Source of the DNA: Lachnospiraceae bacterium
GTDB lineage: Bacteria; Bacillota_A; Clostridia; Lachnospirales; Lachnospiraceae
Assembly: GCA_009911175.1 (NCBI GenBank)
Contig: QXWX01000104.1
Location: 1 to 23,557 of the forward strand
Direction: 5' to 3'
Length of the DNA stretch: 23,557 nt
Shown piece after piece: positions 7,664 to 16,370 of this stretch. Numbering within the stretch: position 1 is the first letter of the stretch; every line of letters begins with the position of its first letter. The notes under the pieces are model-generated. The model was not told the origin of the DNA, did no database searches, and saw only the letters and a list, made by a program, of their open reading frames with translations. Both the position numbers and the translations under genes were made by a program.

Positions 7664-8638
7664 TTATAGGTTTTCTTTGTACCAATTAATTGCCTCTTTC
7701 AAACCATCCTGGAAATTATATTCCGGCTCATATCCCAACAGTTTCCTTGCTTTAGTTATATCAGCGTTTGAATGTTTGATATCCCCCGTACGTTCCGGAC
7801 CGAAAAAAGGTTCAACACGTTTTCCTAGTATTTCACACATCGTATGATATACGTCAATCAGATATTCCCTTCCACCATAAGCAATATTATATACTTGTCC
7901 AGCTGACTCATGTGGGGCCAGGCAAGCTTTTAAATTGGCTTCGATTACATTTTCAATATACGTGAAGTCTCTGCTCTGCTGGCCATCACCATTGATCGTT
8001 GGCTGCTTATTATTTATAAGTTTTTTTAGGAATTTAGGTATCACTGCAGCATATGTACCATTAGGATCCTGGCGTCTTCCAAACACATTGAAGTATCGCA
8101 GTCCATAAGTATCTAATCCATATAATTTATAATATAATTTTGCATATTCTTCATCTGCACGTTTAGTTAGAGCATATGGGGACAGCAAATTTCCCTCTTG
8201 TCCTTCGACCTTTGGCAGCACGGTATGGTCTCCATAAACAGAGGAACTCGAAGCATATACAAACTTTTTTATGCCTTCACATTTAGAAGCCTCAAGCATA
8301 TTTAATGTTCCGCGAATATTTACAAATTCATAATAAAGCGGCATCTCAATACTTCTGGGTACACTTCCCCACGCTGCCTGATGTAAAACATAATGAACAC
8401 CTTTGCAGGCTCTTTTACATGTGTCTAAATCTACGATATCACCTTCTAAAAAAGTGTAACGGGGATTAGATAAAAACAGATCTACATTTTCTTGTTTCCC
8501 TGTAGAGAGATTATCTAAACAAAGGACCTGATATCCCATATTCAAAAGAGCTTCACATAAATTGGAGCCGATAAACCCTGCCCCACCTGTAACTAGAAAC
8601 ACGGAGTCACCATCAAATCGTATATTCTTGTATCCCAT
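7664..8638 (-). CDS. UDP-N-acetylglucosamine/galactosamine 4-epimerase (WbpP/TviC type)
   Basis: This 324-residue extended SDR interconverts UDP-GlcNAc and UDP-GalNAc (or their uronic acids) at C4. Landmarks are VTGGAGFIGSN at 16-26, the SSSVYGDH segment starting at about 131, the catalytic Y155/K159 in SPYALTK, and GLRYFNVFGRRQDPNGTYAA, which matches the WbpP/TviC subgroup much better than plain GalE. The gene follows the dehydrogenase by 24 bases with a GAGGGAAA ribosome site. The same dehydrogenase-epimerase pair makes UDP-GalNAcA in Pseudomonas O6 antigen and Salmonella Vi loci. I infer the same product here; order of action is not fixed by sequence. Confidence in the subgroup is good, in exact substrate moderate. 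Confidence 0.88.
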   Translation of the reverse strand: MGYKNIRFDGDSVFLVTGGAGFIGSNLCEALLNMGYQVLCLDNLSTGKQENVDLFLSNPRYTFLEGDIVDLDTCKRACKGVHYVLHQAAWGSVPRSIEMPLYYEFVNIRGTLNMLEASKCEGIKKFVYASSSSVYGDHTVLPKVEGQEGNLLSPYALTKRADEEYAKLYYKLYGLDTYGLRYFNVFGRRQDPNGTYAAVIPKFLKKLINNKQPTINGDGQQSRDFTYIENVIEANLKACLAPHESAGQVYNIAYGGREYLIDVYHTMCEILGKRVEPFFGPERTGDIKHSNADITKARKLLGYEPEYNFQDGLKEAINWYKENL

Positions 8639-8662
8639 ACTTATTTCCCTCGAATTACTTAC

Positions 8663-9967
8663 CTATAGTCGCCAATATTCATATCCGTCTTCTTCATATT
8701 CCTTTTTATCAAATATACCTTTTAAATCAAAAAGTAATCGGATATTATCTGTATACATTTTACGTATACTGTCCCGTCTCAAATTCTGGAATATCTTATG
8801 TTTTACAGAAATGACAACTGCATCCACATTTTTTATGTCTTTTAATGGAAGAAGCTGAATTCCATATATTTTTTTTGCCTCTTCTTTATCTGCTACGTCA
8901 TCCGTAACTAGAGGTTCTATACCATATTCTTCTAACTCTCTAATAATATCGATTACCTTTGTATTCCGTGTATCCTGGCAATTTTCTTTAAAGGCAAATC
9001 CCAGGATTGCTACTTTGGTTTTTTTTATAGGTTTATCTGCTTTTATCAATCCCTTTACAACATTTTCTGCAACATATCTTCCCATATCATCATTAATACG
9101 GCGTCCTGATAAAATTATCTGGGAATGATATCCCAATTGAGCAGCCTTATGTGTCAGATAATAAGGATCTACACCAATGCAATGACCGCCGACCAGACCT
9201 GGCTGGAAATTCAAAAAATTCCATTTTGTACCTGCGGCTTCTAAGACTGCTTTTGTATCAATTCCCATTTTGTGAAAAATTATAGATAACTCATTCATAA
9301 ATGCTATATTAATATCTCGTTGGCTGTTTTCGATCACCTTGGCAGCTTCTGCAACTTTTATTGATTCTGCGCGATATACGCCTGCCAAAGCCACTAATTC
9401 ATATACTTTTGAAATAATATCTAGACTCTCATCATCCATACCAGAAACTACTTTTATAATCGTAGCCAACATATGCTCTTTATCGGATGGATTGATACGT
9501 TCCGGGGAATATCCCACCTTAAAATCAATGCCACATTTTAATCCGCTTTCTTTTTCCAGAACAGGTATACATTTTTCTTCTGTTGCCCCTGGATACACCG
9601 TACTTTCATAAACTGCAACAGCACCTTCTTTTATATGTCTCCCTACAATTTGCGACGCAGAAAGAATAGATGTCAAATCTGGAGTTTTGTCGTTTTTGAC
9701 AGGAGTAGGTACTGCTATAATATAAAAAGAAACTCCTTCCAGATCTTTTTCATCTGAGGTAAAGAGCATAGGAGCTTTCTTGACTGCGTCATCCCCAACC
9801 TCTTTGGTGGGGTCAACTCCCCTTCTATAGTGGTTGATCTTTTCTGTATTTAAATCAAATCCAATAACCTCCAGCTTTTTTGAAAAAGCAATAGCCAATG
9901 GCATCCCCACATAGCCAAGTCCAATAACGGCCAACCTTGTCTTTCTTTCTAAAAGTTTCTTTAGCAT
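8663..9967 (-). CDS. UDP-N-acetyl-hexosamine 6-dehydrogenase (WbpO/TviB type)
   Basis: This enzyme oxidises the C6 hydroxyl of a UDP-N-acetylhexosamine to the uronic acid in two NAD-dependent steps. The 434 residues contain the N-terminal NAD site VIGLGYVGMPLA at 14-25, YESTVYPGATEE at about 120-131, the central EAAKVIENSQRDINIAFMNE, the catalytic C263 in GLVGGHCIGVDPYY, and the C-terminal ILGFAFKENCQDTRNTK. The last block, with Asn-Cys-Gln-Asp in place of the shorter version in UDP-glucose dehydrogenases, and the neighbouring WbpP-like epimerase favour a GlcNAc or GalNAc substrate. Its start overlaps the end of the upstream glycosyltransferase by seven bases (ATGCTAA), so the two are translationally coupled. 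No truncation is seen. Confidence 0.9.
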   Translation of the reverse strand: MLKKLLERKTRLAVIGLGYVGMPLAIAFSKKLEVIGFDLNTEKINHYRRGVDPTKEVGDDAVKKAPMLFTSDEKDLEGVSFYIIAVPTPVKNDKTPDLTSILSASQIVGRHIKEGAVAVYESTVYPGATEEKCIPVLEKESGLKCGIDFKVGYSPERINPSDKEHMLATIIKVVSGMDDESLDIISKVYELVALAGVYRAESIKVAEAAKVIENSQRDINIAFMNELSIIFHKMGIDTKAVLEAAGTKWNFLNFQPGLVGGHCIGVDPYYLTHKAAQLGYHSQIILSGRRINDDMGRYVAENVVKGLIKADKPIKKTKVAILGFAFKENCQDTRNTKVIDIIRELEEYGIEPLVTDDVADKEEAKKIYGIQLLPLKDIKNVDAVVISVKHKIFQNLRRDSIRKMYTDNIRLLFDLKGIFDKKEYEEDGYEYWRL

Positions 9968-11397
9968 TTTTGTCCTGCTCCTTCAAGTATAGATTTTATA
10001 CCAACACTGACTTTTTCTTTTGGGATTCCCATCCGGGTCAAAAATTTCATGATTGTCTGGATTGTAGATTCAAAAACGCAACAAATACAAATAAAATCAA
10101 AATCTATAGTTCTAAGCTCTTCTGGATTTTTTATATCCATCTCTTGCTTCCTATAACTTTCATAAGCCATGTCATAAATTCCAATCAAATCATATATAGG
10201 GCTTTTTTTATGATAAAAATATTCTATTTGGGCATACATATTATAACCATACAATGCAATTTTAGGATTTGTACCCACTTTTTCGGGACTATTATCATTT
10301 GTCAGTATTTGTTTGCTATTAAAAATTGTTCTATCGGCCTTAATGATCCTGTCACACTCTCTAATAAGTGTATGTATATAGACTTCTGGGGTAGCATTTG
10401 CAAGATAATTTCTCCTCGCTAACTTTCCCATTTTCCTGAATTCTTTTTTGTGTTTCATTGCTTCACGTATTATGTTTGCAACGTCTTCACAGTTATACTC
10501 GTCCACGATCCAACCAGCACCATTTTGGGCAAGATAATTTGCACCAGTATCTTTACTGACAACCATCGGTTTCTGCAACATTGCAGCATCTACAACTGCA
10601 AGTGGGCATGCATCTTCCCTGGATAAATGAAAATATATATCACTTTTTATATATCTGTGTTGCAAATATTTCTTATCTTTTATTTCACCATGAAAAATAA
10701 TAAATTGTTCTGCCTTCGCCTCATTTTGAAATTTAACACATCCACCTTCTCCTTCCATTTTACCGACAATATGCCATTCGATTAGATTTTTTTCTTTTTC
10801 TGTTAACCTACAGAATGCAGCCAACGCCAAATCATATCCCTTAACCGGATTCCAATTTGCTACTGTCAGAAAATTAACTTTATTATTGTTTTCTTCCAAG
10901 AGGGTTGGCGAATAGGTATCTTCAACAAAATTGTTCAATACCCTTACATTTTCAAACCCTATTTTTTTCAACATATCCACATGATATTCACTTACGCCAA
11001 ATAAATTCCTGATTCTTTTTAGTTCTTCCAACGTCCTAGATGTCCGTGAAAAGATATTCTTCATGTAAGATAAACAATCATGCAAAATCAACATTGTAGG
11101 TTTATACTTTTGTGCTTCATATGCAAAAAAGACAGCATACATCGTATTTACTATTATAAAGTCATATTTTTTGACCAAATGATATATCTCCCATTCACCC
11201 AAATTGATAATAGGACAAATAGAGCAGGGGATTTTTTGTTGCTTATAGGTGGATTGCAAAGAACCACTTTCAAATGCAATACATTCTACATCATACCCAT
11301 ATTTTAAAAGCAATTGTGCTTGCTCGAGCATATAGCGGTCAGCCCCGCCAAGACCTGTCACATGGCCAACAAGAAGAATTTTTACATTTGTCTTCAT
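9961..11397 (-). CDS. GT4-type glycosyltransferase with C-terminal Rossmann domain
   Basis: The N-terminal 350 or so residues form a GT-B glycosyltransferase of family 4: GHVTGLGGADRYMLEQA near the start, VANWNPVKGYDLALAAF as the donor-binding hinge, and HLSREDACPLAVVDAAML as the EX7E region. In that region the second acidic residue is Asp where Glu is usual, a conservative but uncommon change. From about residue 377 a distinct domain begins with PKIALYGYNMYAQ and runs to the end, with a beta-alpha pattern resembling the small Rossmann proteins of this window. The gene starts seven bases after the membrane-anchored Rossmann gene at 11405 and overlaps the dehydrogenase downstream. The transferred sugar cannot be predicted. 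There is no signal peptide, so it acts on the cytoplasmic side. Confidence 0.82.
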   Translation of the reverse strand: MKTNVKILLVGHVTGLGGADRYMLEQAQLLLKYGYDVECIAFESGSLQSTYKQQKIPCSICPIINLGEWEIYHLVKKYDFIIVNTMYAVFFAYEAQKYKPTMLILHDCLSYMKNIFSRTSRTLEELKRIRNLFGVSEYHVDMLKKIGFENVRVLNNFVEDTYSPTLLEENNNKVNFLTVANWNPVKGYDLALAAFCRLTEKEKNLIEWHIVGKMEGEGGCVKFQNEAKAEQFIIFHGEIKDKKYLQHRYIKSDIYFHLSREDACPLAVVDAAMLQKPMVVSKDTGANYLAQNGAGWIVDEYNCEDVANIIREAMKHKKEFRKMGKLARRNYLANATPEVYIHTLIRECDRIIKADRTIFNSKQILTNDNSPEKVGTNPKIALYGYNMYAQIEYFYHKKSPIYDLIGIYDMAYESYRKQEMDIKNPEELRTIDFDFICICCVFESTIQTIMKFLTRMGIPKEKVSVGIKSILEGAGQKC

Positions 11398-11404
11398 AGT
11401 ATTC

Positions 11405-11914
11405 TTATAGCTCTCTTATTATACTTCTACCTTCAAACAGGACATCATTCATTGATATAACCGGTGACTTTAATTTCCTTGATAAATCCTGCCGTATCTC
11501 TTCATAGTAGTAAACCGGTGTAACTACTACGGCATCTACTTCATCTAAATTTTTTTCTAATGAATAAACTGGAATGTTAACTTCCGAAGAAGAGGTATAT
11601 TTATCTATGCCATATAGAACTTTTATTGATGTTCCCTCCAGCTCTTCATATAATCGAACACCAACATAATTCATTCCATAAATTGCAATCGTATGATAAC
11701 CTTTTTGCAGAAAATAGTCTTCCAGTTTTCCATTTTCCATTTTTACCTTTAACCATCTAATAGTCATTAACAATGTCTGCTCATATTTATCTGATTCCCT
11801 TTTCCACTTATTTGCCTGCTCATTTATTTTTTTCATTTTTTGAGACGTACCAAATAAATGTCCTAAGAGTGTTCCCGCGATCAGCGATAGCACTATATTT
11901 TTTTTAATCTTCAT
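11405..11914 (-). CDS. Membrane-anchored Rossmann-domain protein, copy 3
   Basis: This protein of 169 residues has an N-terminal hydrophobic segment (about 7-22, Gly-containing), a charged helical stretch likely to be a short coiled coil (about 25-65), then a Rossmann-like domain opening with YHTIAIYGMNYVG at 73-85 and ending with SPVISMNDVLFEG. It is clearly paralogous to the genes at 15262-15729 and 17623-18105: all share the order membrane segment, K-rich helix, G(K)LExYF, IAIYG, (V/I)D(A/V)(V/I)(V/I)VTP. The true start is probably the ATG at 11914, since GGGAGGAG lies ten bases upstream; a TTG at 11920 would be too close. The start overlaps the last codons of the GT4 gene. The function is unknown; the domain could bind a nucleotide or sugar nucleotide at the membrane. 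Confidence 0.75.
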   Translation of the reverse strand: MKIKKNIVLSLIAGTLLGHLFGTSQKMKKINEQANKWKRESDKYEQTLLMTIRWLKVKMENGKLEDYFLQKGYHTIAIYGMNYVGVRLYEELEGTSIKVLYGIDKYTSSSEVNIPVYSLEKNLDEVDAVVVTPVYYYEEIRQDLSRKLKSPVISMNDVLFEGRSIIREL

Positions 11915-13142
11915 CAGCAAACAGCTCCTCCCATTTCCTTCCTACTGTTGAGATATCATTTGCTTTGATATATTGAGAAGCTACTTTATAATATTTTTTA
12001 TGCAAACTCTCGTCTAGAAGCAAATCTGTAATGGCTTGTGCAAGTAGGTTTTCCTCCGTTGTCAACGGGGTATCAGCAGAATAATGTGTTCCATCTATCT
12101 GCGGTGTAAGTATTCCATAACGGCACTTTTTTACACAGTTAATAGGATGCTCATAGTTTTCATCATCATTTAAAATTTCTCCTACGCCGCCTATTCCATC
12201 TGCGGCAACAACGGGAATTCCAACCGTCATTGCTTCCAGCACACAGTTCGGATAGCCTTCGGTTCGGGAAGCGGAAACAAACACTTTTCCATTGTTAAGA
12301 TAAAATCCGATATCCGTTTGTCTTCCTTCAAAAATAACATCGTTTGTTAAGTTCATTGCAATAGTAAGCTGCCGTACATACTGAAAATACTTGCTTTCAC
12401 CATTTCCGATAAAGATGAGTTTTGCTTTTGGGCATTTATCCTTTACTTTTTGAAATGCTCTTACTATATGGTGCTGTTGCTTAATTTCGATTATTCTGCC
12501 TACACATACAATTCCAAATCCCCCAAATCCCCATTCCCTATTTGATGGCTTAAACTGTACCGAACGTATGGGATTAATTATTTTACAAAACTTTTCTTTA
12601 TGTACAAAGTAATTGTCAGATAAGTCTTTCTTCTCAGCTCCATTGACAACAATCACTCTGGTTGCCTGGTTATAATAATGCCCGATAATAATTGGGGCAA
12701 AATCCCACCCATTTTCTCTGGCCACACCACTGACAGACATTACATCACAAATACGTATAAATGTCTTGTCCCGATACCTTGACATCACATTTAGAAGATT
12801 ATATTCATCCATAAAACTGATGCTGTAATCTATATGATATTTTTTTTTCAATTTACGGATAGCTCCAGCTTTTGCTTTTAAACTGATAAGCTTTGCTATT
12901 TTATTCTTAAATATCAATAACTCTTTATAATCCTCTTTAGGGATTTCAATTGCGGTTCCGGAATATGGGTAATCCACTACCCTATTTAATTTATTCACAA
13001 AAAGATATACGTTATAATTTCTTTCATGAAAATAATGGGAAAGTTCTGTCGCAACCCGCTCTGCGCCTCCCCTGTCTAAAGTAGGAAGGAGGATGGCAAT
13101 ATTATATTTTTTTTTATTTATATACTTATTTTCCTCTTCCAT
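11904..13142 (-). CDS. GT4-type glycosyltransferase
   Basis: The 412-residue protein is a GT-B retaining glycosyltransferase: LPTLDRGGAERVATELS in the N-terminal lobe, CVGRIIEIKQQHHIVRAF at the hinge, LIFIGNGE, and the donor-binding SRTEGYPNCVLEAMT with both Glu of the EX7E motif intact. GAGGT lies nine bases before the ATG. It lies between the exostosin-like transferase and the membrane-anchored Rossmann gene, whose ribosome site is inside its last codons. The relatives of this architecture (N-terminal GGAERVA, GT4 C-terminal) include galactosyl- and N-acetylgalactosaminyltransferases of capsule loci, but the donor cannot be decided from these motifs. Confidence 0.87.
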   Translation of the reverse strand: MEEENKYINKKKYNIAILLPTLDRGGAERVATELSHYFHERNYNVYLFVNKLNRVVDYPYSGTAIEIPKEDYKELLIFKNKIAKLISLKAKAGAIRKLKKKYHIDYSISFMDEYNLLNVMSRYRDKTFIRICDVMSVSGVARENGWDFAPIIIGHYYNQATRVIVVNGAEKKDLSDNYFVHKEKFCKIINPIRSVQFKPSNREWGFGGFGIVCVGRIIEIKQQHHIVRAFQKVKDKCPKAKLIFIGNGESKYFQYVRQLTIAMNLTNDVIFEGRQTDIGFYLNNGKVFVSASRTEGYPNCVLEAMTVGIPVVAADGIGGVGEILNDDENYEHPINCVKKCRYGILTPQIDGTHYSADTPLTTEENLLAQAITDLLLDESLHKKYYKVASQYIKANDISTVGRKWEELFADED

Positions 13143-13169
13143 ATGTCTTACCTCAATATTAGTTTTATT

Positions 13170-14267
13170 TTATCGTTCTAATTCATGCACAATATGCTCT
13201 GCAAACTCTCGTTTCCCCATTTTTGTATTTCTGTGATAATTAAATAAATCTTGTGCATTCTGTGCGATCTTTATATATTCTTTGGAATTTTTGGCTTGCT
13301 CAATCACATCCATAAAATCGGAAAAATCCCACTTTATAGGTACATAGGTCTGATTTTTAATATACCAATTAGGGTATGTAGTCATATGGCTCATATCCGG
13401 TTTGATTAAAACTGAACCTTGTAAAAAAGCCTCAAAATCCCTTGTGCATATTTCTCCCCAACCATATGGGCTGACAACAGATTTGGATTCCGCAATTTCT
13501 TTAAGATAGTCTTTATAGGGAATAATAGAAAATATGTCCGAATGTTTTAATGAACTTTTTCCTATTAATTCAGTGCTTCTTAATCGTTGATAGCCGCATA
13601 CAGAATAATCTAAGGTTCCCTTATACTGAATATCATATTTTCTGTCCAAACTAGGCGCAATAGAATCAGGAGTAAAAATATGATGAGGTTTCTGATAGGA
13701 AACCTCTTTTGATTCAAACAATTCCCCTAATCCTACATTCCAAGAAAGTCTAATTTTTTTTAAGTCACTTTCAGTTACAGGCGGATCATAATCAGCGCTT
13801 TCTTCATTAATATATCCTTTGTCAAGATAATATTGTGTATAGAGACGGCCTGCCCACATTCTATTAGTATATTTATTTAGATCAAGAAGTGTTTGCTTTT
13901 TAAAGTATAAATCAACAAAAGGAAATGCCTTACTCCACAAAGTTCCCGTACTATCAGATGTATCGCACCATACAATTTTGTTACAACGCTCCTTTAAACG
14001 TTTCATTAAATATTCAAATTTGCTATATTCAATTGAGCAAAGCCCTATATGTGAATCATGGTGTGCTAATAAAACAATATCATATTCATGATTTAATAAA
14101 TCCCTTTCAAATATTTCTGTTTTGTTTCGTGCAGGTATATATTCCTCTTCATTAATAAATGAAACAATATATCCTAATTCTCTAAATTCATTTTTTGCCC
14201 AGAGCATTGATTTTATCCATTTGAACGTATACCAAGAGCCATCATAAAATAGCGTTATTTTTTTCAT
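13170..14267 (-). CDS. Putative glycosyltransferase, CgeB/exostosin-like
   Basis: This 365-residue protein has a GT-B-like appearance. The N-terminal part (TLFYDGSWYTFKWIKSMLWA) has no familiar glycine loop, whereas the C-terminal part has SVVSPYGWGEICTRDFEAFL followed by GSVLIKPDM, the pattern of CgeB-like and exostosin-like transferases in which an invariant Glu-containing loop binds the nucleotide sugar. The start follows AGGAAGATTT and is one base from the stop of the deacetylase gene, so the two are coupled. Very low GC matches its neighbours. I would call it a sugar transferase of unknown specificity; a non-transferase scaffold role cannot be excluded because the donor-binding residues are only partly recognisable. 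Confidence 0.65.
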   Translation of the reverse strand: MKKITLFYDGSWYTFKWIKSMLWAKNEFRELGYIVSFINEEEYIPARNKTEIFERDLLNHEYDIVLLAHHDSHIGLCSIEYSKFEYLMKRLKERCNKIVWCDTSDSTGTLWSKAFPFVDLYFKKQTLLDLNKYTNRMWAGRLYTQYYLDKGYINEESADYDPPVTESDLKKIRLSWNVGLGELFESKEVSYQKPHHIFTPDSIAPSLDRKYDIQYKGTLDYSVCGYQRLRSTELIGKSSLKHSDIFSIIPYKDYLKEIAESKSVVSPYGWGEICTRDFEAFLQGSVLIKPDMSHMTTYPNWYIKNQTYVPIKWDFSDFMDVIEQAKNSKEYIKIAQNAQDLFNYHRNTKMGKREFAEHIVHELER

Positions 14268-14268
14268 T

Positions 14269-15252
14269 TTAAATCTTCCTGCATATTCTGTAGTATGGTT
14301 TATTAAAGTATAATTCTCTATATTGTGTTAAGGTTATTCCTTTATAGTAATTTGAAGCAAAGCTAAAAAGTTCTTCTAAATCGGCATACAATTTTTCAAT
14401 CTTTATTCTATTTGGAAAAGTTGGACTACCTCCTGGCATTAATTCAGAAGAGTGTATCATAAATTCTACATAATCGTGTTTACCTTTTGCTGTATCACAC
14501 AGGACTTCCTTCATTGTACGTAAATTATTTCCCGTAGGCCGTAACCATTCATTCCAATCCTCTTTTATCCATGGGTTATAATTTTTAATAATATATTTCA
14601 AAGATTTTCGCCTTATTGTAACAGGAACTTCCAAAATTCCTGACCCCCCTCGTTTTTTTATATCCTTTAAAGATAACTCATAAGGCCGATGATAAAATCT
14701 GCGATAATCAACTCCCTGACTAAATTCGGTATGCCCAGGGTGATTTCTCCAATCAACACCTGGCGTTACAGTGCAATCCACCAAATATCCATACTTCTTT
14801 AATATATATATATATTTCTCATCTAAGTACCATCGTCCACCACGGTGGCTTTTAATTGATGTTTGAAATGTATCTTCTAAAGTTTTAGTCAAATAATCTA
14901 CTTTCTGAGATAAAATATCTATAGGATATTCTCCTGCGTAAGCTTTTCCGCCGCCTCTTCTATTAGGCAACTCAGTTACTGGTGGATTATTAAATGCATG
15001 TAAATGCATTCCAATTTCCATCCTTTTATTTTTTAAAGCTTCCTTTGCCATCTGCTGAAATGGCCGCGATAATGTCATTTCATAATTTGTTAAATACGTT
15101 GGAACAAGTCTATACTTTTCACATAAAATCTGAAACCGTTCTATATACTTTCCATTTTCAATTGTTATTTTTTCTACGTATTTGGAGCTGTTTCCATAAC
15201 TCCATAAATTATCGCCTTCCGTATCAACTGTTATAATAAAATACTTTTTCAT
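14269..15252 (-). CDS. CE4-like polysaccharide deacetylase-family protein without signal peptide
   Basis: CE4 enzymes remove N-acetyl or O-acetyl groups from sugars using a metal ion. This 327-residue protein carries the five family blocks: TVDTEGD at 8-14 (acidic catalytic Asp), GMHLHAF at 81-87 (metal His), SHRGGRWYLDE at 135-145 (R and W), DCTVTPGVDW at about 159-168 with LEVP at 207-210, and FMIHSSEL near 264-271 (His267). The TEGD form of block one and spacing are atypical, closer to the hypothetical deacetylases in exopolysaccharide clusters than to classical peptidoglycan deacetylases. No signal peptide or membrane segment is seen, so it should work in the cytoplasm on a nucleotide- or lipid-linked precursor. 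It lies between the second Rossmann anchor gene and the exostosin-like gene. Confidence 0.78.
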   Translation of the reverse strand: MKKYFIITVDTEGDNLWSYGNSSKYVEKITIENGKYIERFQILCEKYRLVPTYLTNYEMTLSRPFQQMAKEALKNKRMEIGMHLHAFNNPPVTELPNRRGGGKAYAGEYPIDILSQKVDYLTKTLEDTFQTSIKSHRGGRWYLDEKYIYILKKYGYLVDCTVTPGVDWRNHPGHTEFSQGVDYRRFYHRPYELSLKDIKKRGGSGILEVPVTIRRKSLKYIIKNYNPWIKEDWNEWLRPTGNNLRTMKEVLCDTAKGKHDYVEFMIHSSELMPGGSPTFPNRIKIEKLYADLEELFSFASNYYKGITLTQYRELYFNKPYYRICRKI

Positions 15253-15261
15253 CTTCCACTT

Positions 15262-15729
15262 CTACCACTCATATATCACTTCTTCTATCGAAACAACATG
15301 ATAAGTTATTTTTGACTCTATATTTTTTTTGATTTCATCAAATACTTGTATGGGCGTTACTATAATGACATCTACAGGTTCCAAGGGTTCTTCTAATGAA
15401 TGCACTGGAATATTATATATATTTTTCTTCTTTTCTTTATCTATTATATATTTAATATTTACTTGTTCTTGTATTAATTCATCTAATAAAATTTCTCCGA
15501 TTTCACCCAATCCATAAATAGCTACGGATGAATAATTATATTTATTTAGATATATATTTAATTTTTTCCCTTGTGTTCTTTTTTTTAACCAAATGGTTAA
15601 AACATGATGTTTTTCTTTATATTCATTTTGCCATTGATACCATAAGTTTAGTTTCTTTCTAAAAATTTTCCATGAAACGACTATTCCTGTAAAAAAAGAA
15701 ATAATGTTTATTAACCAACATTTAGACAT
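15262..15729 (-). CDS. Membrane-anchored Rossmann-domain protein, copy 2
   Basis: This 155-residue protein has one N-terminal hydrophobic stretch (about 4-23), a Lys-rich segment with GKKLNIYL, and a Rossmann-like domain opening VAIYGLGEIGEILLDEL at 69-85, followed by IKYIIDKEKK (acidic end of the second strand, as in NAD-binding folds) and VDVIIVTPIQVFDEI. It is a paralogue of the copies at 11.4 and 17.6 kb. GGGGAGATAATGGA precedes the ATG, partly inside the methyltransferase stop, so it is translated with that gene. Of the three copies it has the clearest GxGxxG turn. The function is unknown; the uniform three-copy layout suggests an accessory protein that works beside sugar-transferring enzymes at the membrane. 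Confidence 0.75.
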   Translation of the reverse strand: MSKCWLINIISFFTGIVVSWKIFRKKLNLWYQWQNEYKEKHHVLTIWLKKRTQGKKLNIYLNKYNYSSVAIYGLGEIGEILLDELIQEQVNIKYIIDKEKKKNIYNIPVHSLEEPLEPVDVIIVTPIQVFDEIKKNIESKITYHVVSIEEVIYEW

Positions 15730-15733
15730 TCCA

Positions 15734-16369
15734 TTATCTCCCCAAATTATTTATTTCCCAATATTCAATTACACGTCTAGCACCAGATGCCGCAGGAAAT
15801 CCTTGGCTACGTTTTATACATGTGTAATTGGAACCGAACAGTTTATTTCCATCATGTTTATACTTATATTCTGTTCCTTCAATATCACACAGTATATCAA
15901 TAACAAACAACTCAATTTTATTATATTTAATTAAATTTTGAACAAAAGCTTGCATATTCTCTGTACTAATCTCATGAATAAAATTAACCATTATAAGACA
16001 CTTGATATTATAATTTTTTATGTCCTGAAAACTTCCGATATGAAACTCGACTTTTGGGAATAATAATACCCCGGCTTTCAGCACATTTTTATCTACATCA
16101 AATCCAATTTTTTTTCTATAAGTAATATTTCCAATTAATTCCCCCAATCCACATCCTACTTCAATAATAGCATCTGCATTTTGATTTTTATTTAGACTTA
16201 TATAATTATTAACAAAATTTATAATTTCCAATGCATATGGCCGAAAATTTATTGGAGAAACATGCCACAAATTAAAGGAAAACAACTTTTGCAGTAACAA
16301 ATATATTTTTTCTTTTATTATCCCAGCATCTGCTGATTTAGTCCACCAATCCACTTTAATACTCCTCAT
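15734..16369 (-). CDS. Small SAM-dependent methyltransferase
   Basis: This 211-residue protein has the SAM loop IIEVGCGLGELIGNI at about 68-82, IGFDVD as motif II, and LIMVNFIHEIS as motif IV, so the fold is a class I methyltransferase. The rest is not family-specific. It begins two bases after the stop of the GT4 gene and four bases before the start of copy 2 of the Rossmann anchor gene, all strongly AT-rich. The ribosome site is weak, so expression may depend on coupling with the upstream gene. The acceptor is presumably a sugar in the glycan or its precursor, but that is inference from location only. Confidence 0.72.
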   Translation of the reverse strand: MRSIKVDWWTKSADAGIIKEKIYLLLQKLFSFNLWHVSPINFRPYALEIINFVNNYISLNKNQNADAIIEVGCGLGELIGNITYRKKIGFDVDKNVLKAGVLLFPKVEFHIGSFQDIKNYNIKCLIMVNFIHEISTENMQAFVQNLIKYNKIELFVIDILCDIEGTEYKYKHDGNKLFGSNYTCIKRSQGFPAASGARRVIEYWEINNLGR

Positions 16370-16370
16370 G

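Noticed and set aside
7650..7685. TTG start extending the RgpF-like protein by 12 residues
   Set aside because: It lies inside the epimerase gene and has no ribosome site, while the ATG at 7649 has AGCAGGAC at good spacing.
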